A stretch of DNA of 64,000 nt, taken from contig UCKU01000017.1 in assembly GCA_900473185.1 (NCBI GenBank), positions 1 to 64,000 of the forward strand, read 5' to 3'. The translations under genes were made by a program, and so were the position numbers. Below the pieces are notes generated by a model. The model saw only the letters and a program-made list of their open reading frames with translations, ran no database searches and was not told the DNA's origin. The DNA comes from Hyphomicrobiales bacterium (GTDB taxonomy: Bacteria; Pseudomonadota; Alphaproteobacteria; Rhizobiales; Rhizobiaceae). Shown here in pieces: positions 8,028 to 15,429 of the stretch; the stretch's first letter is position 1, and every line of letters begins with the position of its first letter.

Positions 8028-9578
8028 ATGACAGACAAGACCCCCTTCTACATCACGACAGCGATCTCCTACCCAAACGGCAAGCCGCATATCGGCCATG
8101 CCTACGAGCTGATTGCGACCGACGCCATGGCGCGCTACCAGCGCCTCGACGGCAAGGATGTCTTCTTCCTGACGGGTACGGACGAACACGGCCAGAAGAT
8201 GCAGCAGACGGCGCGTGCCGAAGGCATCACGCCACAGGCGCTTGCCGACCGCAATTCCGGCGAATTCCAGGCGATGGCGGAGCTGCTCAATGCTTCGAAC
8301 GACGACTTCATCCGCACCACGCAGGAACGTCACCACGAGACCTCGCGGAATATCTGGAACCTGATGGCTGCCAACGGCGACATCTACAAGGATTCCTATG
8401 CCGGCTGGTACTCGGTACGCGACGAAGCCTATTATCAGGAAAACGAAACCGAGCTGCGCGCCGATGGTGTGCGCTACGGGCCGCAGGGCACGCCTGTCGA
8501 ATGGGTGGAAGAGGCAAGCTACTTCTTCAAGCTCTCGGAATACCAGGACCGGCTGCTGAAGCACTATGAGGAAAACCCTGATTTCATTGGCCCGGCCGAG
8601 CGCCGCAATGAGGTGATCTCCTTCGTCAAGTCGGGCCTCAAGGATCTGTCGGTCTCGCGCACCACCTTCGACTGGGGCATCAAGGTGCCGAATGCCCCTG
8701 ATCATGTCATGTATGTCTGGGTCGATGCGCTGACGAACTACATCACCGCAACCGGCTATATCGAAGACCGCAACGGACCGCGGGCGAAATACTGGCCGGC
8801 CGATGTGCATATCATCGGCAAGGACATCATCCGCTTCCACGCTGTCTACTGGCCGGCCTTCCTGATGTCGGCGAAGCTGCCGCTGCCGAAGCGTGTCTTT
8901 GCCCACGGCTTCCTGCTCAACAAGGGCGAGAAGATGTCGAAGTCGCTCGGCAACGTCGTCGATCCCGTCAACCTGGTGAACCATTTCGGTCTCGATCAGG
9001 TGCGTTACTTCTTCCTGCGTGAAGTCTCCTTCGGCCAGGACGGCAGCTACAGCGAAGAGGCGATCGGCACGCGCATCAATTCCGATCTCGCCAATGGTAT
9101 CGGCAACCTTGCCAGCCGCTCGCTATCGATGATCGTCAAGAATTGCGACGGCAAGATCCCGGAATGCGGACCGTTGGCGGATGAGGACAAGGCCATGCTG
9201 GCGCAAGCCGATGCGCTGCATGCCTCGACGCGCGACGACATGGGCAAGCAGCTCATCCACCGCGCGCTGGCCTCGATCATCGCTGTCGTCTCGGAGACAG
9301 ACCGCTATTTCGCCGGCCAGGAGCCTTGGGCGCTGAAGAAAACCGATCCGGCGCGTATGGGCACGGTGCTCTATGTGACCGCCGAAGTCGTTCGCCAGAT
9401 CGCCATCCTGCTGCAGCCTTTCGTGCCGGAATCGGCCGGCAAGCTCCTCGATCTCGTGGCCGCGCCTGCGGACAAGCGTGACTTCGCAGCGCTTGGCGAA
9501 GCCGGCCGTCTGGTGCCGGGCACGCCGCTCGAAGCGCCGAAGCCGGTCTTCCCGCGCTACGTGGCTCCGGAGGCTTAA
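8028..9578 (+). CDS. metG: Methionine-tRNA ligase
   Basis: The 516-residue class I synthetase charges tRNA-Met. The HIGH motif is at residues 21-24 (PHIGHAYE) and KMSKS at 302-306. The connective insertion lacks the zinc-knuckle cysteines of E. coli MetRS, and the protein ends after the anticodon-binding helical domain without the C-terminal tRNA-binding dimerisation module, both normal for alphaproteobacterial enzymes of this length. I prefer the ATG at 8028 (MTDKTPFYIT). It leads an operon with tatD and the following hydrolase; tatD begins five bases after its stop codon. Confidence 0.96.
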   Translation: MTDKTPFYITTAISYPNGKPHIGHAYELIATDAMARYQRLDGKDVFFLTGTDEHGQKMQQTARAEGITPQALADRNSGEFQAMAELLNASNDDFIRTTQERHHETSRNIWNLMAANGDIYKDSYAGWYSVRDEAYYQENETELRADGVRYGPQGTPVEWVEEASYFFKLSEYQDRLLKHYEENPDFIGPAERRNEVISFVKSGLKDLSVSRTTFDWGIKVPNAPDHVMYVWVDALTNYITATGYIEDRNGPRAKYWPADVHIIGKDIIRFHAVYWPAFLMSAKLPLPKRVFAHGFLLNKGEKMSKSLGNVVDPVNLVNHFGLDQVRYFFLREVSFGQDGSYSEEAIGTRINSDLANGIGNLASRSLSMIVKNCDGKIPECGPLADEDKAMLAQADALHASTRDDMGKQLIHRALASIIAVVSETDRYFAGQEPWALKKTDPARMGTVLYVTAEVVRQIAILLQPFVPESAGKLLDLVAAPADKRDFAALGEAGRLVPGTPLEAPKPVFPRYVAPEA

Positions 9579-9582
9579 GGCC

Positions 9583-10365
9583 GTGCTGGTCGATACGCAT
9601 TGCCATCTGGACTTTGCCGATTTCGAGGCGGAGCGCGACGAGATCGTCGCGCGCGCCCATGCGTCGGGCGTGGCGCAGATGGTGACGATCTGCACCCGCG
9701 TGCGCAAGCTCGACGGGTTGCTCGCCATCACCGAGACATATCCTTCCGTCTTCTGCTCGGTCGGCACGCATCCCAACAATGCGGGCGACGAACTGGACAT
9801 CCAGACGGAAGATCTGGTGCGGCTGGCAAATGCCCATCAGAAGGTCGTTGCGATCGGCGAGGCGGGTCTCGACTATTTCTACGACACGCAGAAGCCCGAG
9901 GACCAGCAGACAGGCTTTCGCCGCCACATTGCCGCGGCACGGGAAACGCAGCTTCCGCTCGTCATCCATAGCCGCAGCGCCGACGCCGACATGGCGGCGA
10001 TCCTGACCGAGGAGACAGGGAAGGGGGCCTTCCCCTTCATCCTGCATTGCTTCTCGGCCGGTCCGGACCTGGCAAAGACGGGCGTCGAGCTCGGCGGCTA
10101 TATTTCCTTTTCGGGCATCCTGACCTTCCCGAAGTCGGAAGAGCTGCGCGACATCGCCAGGACCATTCCGCACGACCGGCTGCTTGTGGAAACCGACGCG
10201 CCGTATCTGGCGCCCAAGCGCTGGCGCGGCAAGCGCAACGAGCCGTCCTATGTGGTGAACACGGCCGAGGTGCTGGCCGATACGATCGGCCTTCCTTACG
10301 AGGAGGTCGCGCGGATCACCACCGACAATGCTTTCCGGCTGTTTTCGAAGATGCCGAGGATCTAG
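9583..10365 (+). CDS. tatD: TatD family metal-dependent hydrolase
   Basis: The 260-residue protein starts with a GTG at 9583, with GGAGG just upstream inside the end of metG. It is an amidohydrolase-fold DNase. The metal ligands are visible: DTHCHLDF (HxH) at residues 4-11, the conserved Glu in AIGEAGLDYF, His in VIHSR and LHCFS, and the Asp in VETDAPYL. TatD proteins act as 3'-5' exonucleases on DNA or RNA, or as D-amino-acyl-tRNA deacylase-like enzymes in some reports. The metG-tatD pairing is widespread. Confidence 0.93.
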   Translation: MLVDTHCHLDFADFEAERDEIVARAHASGVAQMVTICTRVRKLDGLLAITETYPSVFCSVGTHPNNAGDELDIQTEDLVRLANAHQKVVAIGEAGLDYFYDTQKPEDQQTGFRRHIAAARETQLPLVIHSRSADADMAAILTEETGKGAFPFILHCFSAGPDLAKTGVELGGYISFSGILTFPKSEELRDIARTIPHDRLLVETDAPYLAPKRWRGKRNEPSYVVNTAEVLADTIGLPYEEVARITTDNAFRLFSKMPRI

Positions 10366-10369
10366 CGGC

Positions 10370-11182
10370 GTGGCACGACGGCAGCGGTTCACCATTCTCG
10401 GCTGTTCGTCGTCACCCGGCGTGCCGCGCATCACCGGTGATTGGGGCGCCTGCAATCCAGACAATCCAAAGAACAGAAGAACACGCGCCGCCTTTATGGT
10501 GCAGCAGTTTTCTGATGATGGCGCGGCAACGACCGTCGTCATCGATACGGGGCCGGATTTTCGCGAGCAGATGATCAGGGCAGGGGTCGACCATGTCGAC
10601 GCGGTTCTCTACACCCATCCGCATGCAGACCATATCCACGGCATCGACGATCTGCGTGGTTATTTTCACAATACCCGCCGGCGCGTGCCGATCTTCGCTG
10701 ACCAGTTCACCATGAGCAGGCTGCGCGATGCCTTCGGCTATTGCCTGGAGACGCCGCCGGGCAGCAATTATCCGCCAATCGTGCTGCCGATCGTGATCGA
10801 GGATCTGGAAAAGCCCATTGAAATCCACGGGCCAGGCGGAACAATCGCCTTTATGCCGCATCTGCAGCAGCATGGTGACATCCATTCGCTCGGCTTCCGC
10901 ATCGGTGATGTGGCCTATTGCAGCGATATCAGCGACTTCCCGCCGCAGACGGTGGAGAGGCTGCAGAACCTCGACATGCTGATCATCGACGCCCTACAAT
11001 ACGCCTATCATCCCAGCCATCTCTCGCTGGAACAGTCACTGGACTGGATCGAGCGGCTAAGACCGAAGCGGGCGATCCTGACGCATATGCACACGCCGCT
11101 CGACTATGATGTAGTCATGGCACAAACGCCGGATCATGTGGTGCCGGCGTTCGACCAGATGAGCTTCGAAGTCGAGGTTTAG
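10370..11182 (+). CDS. MBL-fold metallo-hydrolase (PhnP-like)
   Basis: The 270-residue protein has the metallo-beta-lactamase fold with the zinc motif HPHADH (in YTHPHADHIHGIDDL, residues about 76-90), a later His (LQQHGDIHSLGF) and Asp (CSDISDFP), and a C-terminal His (LTHMHTPLDYD). It resembles PhnP-type phosphodiesterases that open cyclic phosphates, but no phn genes are nearby, so the substrate is open. The start is a GTG at 10370, five bases after the tatD stop, with GAGGA upstream. Its last four bases overlap the convergent terC-like gene. Confidence 0.9.
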   Translation: MARRQRFTILGCSSSPGVPRITGDWGACNPDNPKNRRTRAAFMVQQFSDDGAATTVVIDTGPDFREQMIRAGVDHVDAVLYTHPHADHIHGIDDLRGYFHNTRRRVPIFADQFTMSRLRDAFGYCLETPPGSNYPPIVLPIVIEDLEKPIEIHGPGGTIAFMPHLQQHGDIHSLGFRIGDVAYCSDISDFPPQTVERLQNLDMLIIDALQYAYHPSHLSLEQSLDWIERLRPKRAILTHMHTPLDYDVVMAQTPDHVVPAFDQMSFEVEV

Positions 11183-11790
11183 CTGCCGATAAAGGGAGCA
11201 ACCTCGAGGTATCCGCGATGAATCATGTCGAGCGCGACATAGAGAATGATCAGCAGGCCGACATAGGCGATCCAGCGATGTTTGTTGAGCAGGCGGGCGA
11301 TGAAGTTTGCCGCGATACCCATCAGCGCGATGGAGAGACCGAGGCCGAGAACCAGTACGCTTGGATGTTCGCGGGCGGCGCCGGCAACGGCAAGAACATT
11401 GTCCAGCGACATGGAAACGTCGGCGATGACGATCTGTGTCGCAGCCTGGAAGAATGTCTTCCTAGGTGCAGCTGCGCCAGCCTCGGCCGCATGTTCTTCG
11501 CCATGGCCGGCACGCAGCTCACGCCACATCTTCCAGCAGACCCAGAGAAGCAGCAGGCCACCGGCCAGCAGAAGGCCGACGATCGCCAGAAGATAGACTG
11601 CGACGGAGGCGAACAGGATGCGAAGCACCGTTGCCGCCAGAATGCCAACAAGGATTGCCTTGCGGCGCTGCGTGGCTTCCAGGCCGGCAGCCGCAAGGCC
11701 GATGACGACGGCGTTGTCGCCGGCGAGAACAAGGTCGATAGCAATGACCTGCAGCAAGGCCGTCAAGCCGGCCGCTGTGAAAATATCCAT
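11179..11790 (-). CDS. TerC family (YjbE-type) integral membrane protein
   Basis: The 203-residue protein has six to seven predicted membrane segments and the two family signatures: LVLAGDNAVVIGLAA (residues about 20-34) and ADVSMSLDNVLAVAG (about 122-136), whose acidic residues in the membrane are thought to bind metal. Related TerC/YceF/YkoY proteins export manganese or metallate exoenzymes. A charged cytoplasmic loop with Glu and His joins the halves. The ATG at 11790 has GGGGGT shortly upstream. I looked for a yybP-ykoY manganese riboswitch in the leader and did not find one. Confidence 0.88.
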   Translation of the reverse strand: MDIFTAAGLTALLQVIAIDLVLAGDNAVVIGLAAAGLEATQRRKAILVGILAATVLRILFASVAVYLLAIVGLLLAGGLLLLWVCWKMWRELRAGHGEEHAAEAGAAAPRKTFFQAATQIVIADVSMSLDNVLAVAGAAREHPSVLVLGLGLSIALMGIAANFIARLLNKHRWIAYVGLLIILYVALDMIHRGYLEVAPFIGS

Positions 11791-11981
11791 ATTGCATTAC
11801 CCCCAATAAGCTCCGAGCGTGCTAGCCTCTTGAGAGTTTTCCGTCAACCGGCGAAGGGATGCGTTGGCCGCCCAGTCCACGGCCATGCAGTGTAATCCGC
11901 ACGGCTGTGATCGATGCCGTGTCCTGCATCACCGGATTGATGTAGATTATGGAACGATTCTTTTCTTCCATCCGCAGGTCC

Positions 11982-12650
11982 ATGGAAACGTCGCTTTATC
12001 TGCCCGTCAAAGGCTTTCTCGAAAAGGCAGGTTACGTCGTCAAGGGCGAAGTCGGCGGCTGCGATCTGGTTGGCCTGAGCGACGACGATCCGCCTGTGGT
12101 GGTGGTTTGCGAGCTGAAGCTCAGCTTCAATCTCGAGCTCATCCTGCAAGCAGTCGATCGCGCGGCCGTCTCTGACGAAGTCTGGATCGCGGCCCGGGTT
12201 TCCGCCAAGGGCAAAGGCCGGGAAACCGATAAGCGCTACCGCGATCTCTGCCGCAGGCTCGGCATTGGCATGCTCGGTATCTCGGATGCCGGCGACGTCA
12301 GCATCATCGTCGGTTCCGTATCGCCCATGCCACGGACCAATCCGAAGCGCCGGTCGCGGCTGATGCGCGAGCACCAGAAACGCCGCGGCGACCCGGCGCT
12401 CGGCGGCAGCACGCGCACGCCACTCATGACGGCATATCGCCAACAGGCGCTCGGCTGTGCGGCGGCGCTGGCATCAGGGCCGCTGCGCGTGCGTGATATC
12501 AGGTCCGGTGTACCGGAGGCCGGCAAGATCCTGCTGTCCAATGTCTATGGCTGGTTCGAACGACTAGACAGAGGCGTCTACGGCCTGACGGATGCCGGAC
12601 GGGAAGCGCTGCAGCGGTGGCCACAGCAGGAGATGCAGGCGGCGCAGTAG
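11982..12650 (+). CDS. DUF2161 protein: PD-(D/E)XK nuclease-like domain with C-terminal helix-turn-helix
   Basis: The protein is 222 residues from the ATG at 11982 (METSLYLPVKGFLEKAGY); an ATG at 11949 would add 11 residues. The first 110 residues match the DUF2161 family of putative phosphodiesterases with a restriction-endonuclease-like core: GCDLVGL, then VVVCELKLSFN with the E-x-K pair. The rest is basic (PKRRSRLMREHQKRR), followed by a winged-helix-like segment (VRDIRSGV... VYGWFERLDRGVYGLTDAGREAL). The family has no proven function. A DNA-directed activity is plausible from both domains. It stands alone, with no methyltransferase or other partner nearby. Confidence 0.82.
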   Translation: METSLYLPVKGFLEKAGYVVKGEVGGCDLVGLSDDDPPVVVVCELKLSFNLELILQAVDRAAVSDEVWIAARVSAKGKGRETDKRYRDLCRRLGIGMLGISDAGDVSIIVGSVSPMPRTNPKRRSRLMREHQKRRGDPALGGSTRTPLMTAYRQQALGCAAALASGPLRVRDIRSGVPEAGKILLSNVYGWFERLDRGVYGLTDAGREALQRWPQQEMQAAQ

Positions 12651-13028
12651 TGGGTGCGGTTTTAGGGTACGGCTTTTAGTTCCATAACCTATCTTATGCG
12701 ACCTTCATGTGACCATCGACGCACTCTGTTTCGATGCACGATATTCCAATGATTTCAGTATTTTCCCTGCGAATGCTTTAGCCCGTCCTGTAACGTTAGT
12801 CACTATCCCTCGCCGTTCCAATTCCCATCGCGTTTAGCGCAACTGAGAGTTCCATGAGACGATGCGTCAGCTCCGCCTCCTGATGGCGGTGCAAGCGCCA
12901 GTCACTTCTGTCAAACGACGTATATTGTTTTGCGAATGCTAGTTTTATAAACGCGCTCAGGTTAGGTGTAGTGTCGCTCACATGCGCAATTTTCTGATGA
13001 TCGCCCGTCAGGCGATTGGTGTATTGAG
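12651..13028. other. Intergenic region with leader hairpin before the broken regulator
   Basis: About 380 bp of lower GC than its surroundings. A perfect hairpin ATCGCC-CGTCA-GGCGAT lies at 13000-13016, ending 12 bases before the next start codon, where it could mask ribosome binding or act as an operator. A minus-strand frame at 12796-13038 would encode 80 residues (MKSSQYTNRLTG...), but it has no ribosome binding site and no recognisable domain, so I do not call it. AT-rich sequence at 12660-12780 is compatible with promoters. Confidence 0.4.
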
Positions 13029-14637
13029 ATGATTTCATTTGCGGATTCTGCCAAGGCGAAAAATCTTCATTTCGGCGATCTGACCATTGATGAAGCGTGC
13101 ATGTTCGCGCATCGCAATGGCCAGACCATCCAGTTCACCAGAAACGAGCGCGCCCTGCTACTGGCCTTCACCGGCAATCCGCGGCGCCTGATGAGCCGCA
13201 GCCGTCTGCTGGACGAGATCACTCAACCGGGTTCGGATTCTTCCGACCGCAACATCGATTTTCTGGTCAACAGACTGCGGTTGAAGCTCGGCGACAATGC
13301 AAAGTCACCCATCTATATTGCAAACACAATACGGCGAGGGCTACGTCTGGATCGCGACCCAATCCCGGCCGGGTCCGATCGATGCGTTCCTCATCATCGG
13401 TCCAAGTTTTGAACTTCAGGGACATATGTCGCACCAGAAAGGCCTGTCCTTGATGGACAAGCTTCGGGACATGATTTCCGCCGGTATCGGTGCCGACCAC
13501 AAGGTCGTCGTTGCCGAGAGGCACCTTCTCGCAGCCTACGACAAGTTACGCTATTTTCTGCAGGTGAGTTTTCACGCCGACGCGGGGCGCCTCAACTGTG
13601 CAGCCACCCTGCGGGAAATGCCGTCGAAACGTATCTTGAAAGCATTTCGTTTGCATCTCGATGCCGCTGACGACAGGTCCTTTACGAACGAGGCGTCACG
13701 CATAACTGAAGGCGTTGTCAGCGTGCTGCAGCAAGCCCTCAACGAGGCCTCCAACGGGCTTGGTGTACCCATAGATGAAACGCCTGAGGTCAGGCTGCGG
13801 AGTGCTTCCCATCTGCTGTCGACCTCGAATCCGAAATGGCTGGCGAGCGGCGAGCAACTTGCCAAGGGCCGGGAGCGGGACCCTTTCGATGCAGACGCCG
13901 CGATCCAGTGGGGTTTGCATCTCTTTGCACGCCTAGTCCTGACCAGTCCGTTCGAAGGCATAGACCTTGCGGAACGTGATCGCATCGAGGGCGAGATCGA
14001 AGCCACCGTGCTGGAATGCCTGCCCGAAATCGAGGAAAAGCCCCTGCTGATGCTGGGGGCGGCCAAGCTTCTCTATTTCATAGATCGGGGCCATCTCGAA
14101 CTCGCCGAGGAAATAGCCGAGCGTGCCCTCACCCGCACCCAGGATTCCACGGCCGCCCTACCCCTCCTTGGACAGTTACGGTTTGCGCGCGGGCGTTTCG
14201 ACGAGGCTGTCACCATCTTTGATCAGGGCATCCGTGCAGCCGAACCGGGCGCGGAATTTCATCGGCATATGAGGGTGCCGAAGTATCTCGCATTGCTGGC
14301 TGCAGGCAACAGCGCTTCGTCGGCAGCCCAGACGACCGACATGGCCCACCTTGGTTTGGATTGCCCGCCCGAGATCGCCTTCATGATCGGCTGGACGGCT
14401 GTTACTCCGGATCAGACATTGCCCGGAGCGTCGCGCCAGGCCCTTGCCGCGCTTGGTTCCGATCGTGCCACAAGAGCAATCGAATATCTCTATTTCACCT
14501 CGACGCGCCACGTCACGCTCGAACATGGGCGCGCGAACATCATGCGCAACATGATTGCGCATCTGTCACGGCTTTACGGCAAACAGGTCGTTCCTGATTT
14601 CGTGCTTCGCAGCATCGGCGCCCTCGCCTCCGCCTGA
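13029..14637 (+). pseudogene. Winged-helix (OmpR/HilA-type) transcriptional regulator with TPR-like C-terminus, frameshifted
   Basis: Two overlapping frames together make one protein of about 535 residues. The first (13029-13412) encodes an N-terminal winged-helix DNA-binding domain of the OmpR/PhoB type: TIQFTRNERALLLAFTGNP, MSRSRLLDEI, DRNIDFLVNRLRLKLGD, SPIYI. The expected next segment, TQYGEGYVWIA, which forms the wing, is found in the +1 frame and continues to 14637 as a helical domain with tetratricopeptide-like repeats (around LGAAKLLYFIDRGHLELAEEIAERALTR). Reading GCAAACACA at 13320-13328 with one A fewer gives YIATQYGEGYVWIA, so a single inserted A in the AAA run at 13322-13324 explains the break. 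It may be a true pseudogene or a sequencing error. Intact relatives resemble HilA/CadC-like regulators without a membrane segment. Confidence 0.85.
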
Positions 14638-14828
14638 GCAGACTGATCAAAAAATCTAAAACGCCGCGAGCGCCACCGGCGCCGGTCGACCGTGCGTACC
14701 GACCACCATGCCGTTTTTTCGAGCCTCAAATATTGGGCAAACAATTGCCTGATAGCCACGACCACTGTTGTCGCTCCCAGGATAACACATCCAGAGAGAG
14801 TGCGGAGCAACAACTGGTTGAAATTATC

Positions 14829-14871
14829 ATGAGTGCGACGCGTTAAACGTCGCCTGCGCACTCATTTTATT
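14829..14871 (+). terminator. Strong stem-loop after the regulator
   Basis: ATGAGTGCG (14829-14837) pairs perfectly with CGCACTCAT (14857-14865), with further pairing inside (GACG/CGTC), followed by TTTATT. It lies about 190 bp after the regulator's stop codon and just before the interrupted lipoprotein gene, so it can end transcription from upstream. It could also be a regulatory leader hairpin for the lipoprotein. Confidence 0.6.
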
Positions 14872-14887
14872 GAGGGACGATACTCAC

Positions 14888-15184
14888 ATGCCAATTCCAG
14901 TCAGGCGTATCTGACACGTTGTCGTGCTCTTAACGGTGCTCGCGAGCGCAGCGAGCCTCTTGCAGGGTTGCGTGCTCAGCGAATGGGCGCTGATCATCTC
15001 GCAGCAGCAGAAGAAGAAAGACGATGCGAAGGCACCCCAGCAATCGGCATTTGCACCAAGTGAATCAAATGGCAACTCAGGTACGACATCCCGGCCGAGT
15101 ACAGGTGGCTCGCCGGCTCCGAGCGGCCCGCCTGCCTCTCCGAGTGGCCCACCGAGCACGGGCACCGGCGGAATTCCGCTCTGA
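14888..15184 (+). pseudogene. Small proline/serine-rich lipoprotein with an in-frame stop in its signal peptide
   Basis: From the ATG at 14888 the frame reads MPIPVRRI, a TGA stop at 14912-14914, then HVVVLLTVLASAASLLQGC in the same frame and on to a stop at 15184. Ignoring the TGA, this is a textbook lipoprotein signal: a positive n-region (two Arg), a hydrophobic core, and the lipobox LQGC. The mature part (about 70 residues) is hydrophilic, with QQQKKK and a tail rich in Ser, Gly and Pro. Re-initiation at the GTG at 14924 would give 86 residues but would lack the arginines and has no good ribosome binding site, whereas GAGGG precedes the ATG. I therefore read it as a nonsense-broken lipoprotein. 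Its function is unknown. Confidence 0.6.
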
Positions 15185-15429
15185 AGTCATCATCCTGAAA
15201 AGCTCCCCGTTTGTTGATGCAATTGGCGCGCATCCGACCTTGTGGAAGAAACCACGGCTCCGGTGCCGCGCCAATTTTCTTCGCCCCCGCTGCGGCTGGG
15301 AGCCGGCCATTTGGAGGGAGAGCGGTCGTTGGCACGAGCCTGTCTCAAAATAGACATTGATGCGAAGCAAAGCCTGTTCGATAGTCCGTGCTGACGTTAC
15401 ACCCTCTTCCTGCCCACCACCTGGACGAA

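Noticed and set aside
11791..11981. Possible yybP-ykoY manganese riboswitch before the TerC gene
   Set aside because: The conserved GGGGAGUAG and core helices are not present in the leader.
12796..13038. 80-codon minus-strand frame upstream of the broken regulator
   Set aside because: No ribosome binding site, no known domain, and it covers the probable promoter of the regulator.
13300..13335. Programmed frameshift in the regulator
   Set aside because: There is no slippery heptamer, stimulatory hairpin or internal ribosome-like site; a simple insertion in an A run is the more economical reading.
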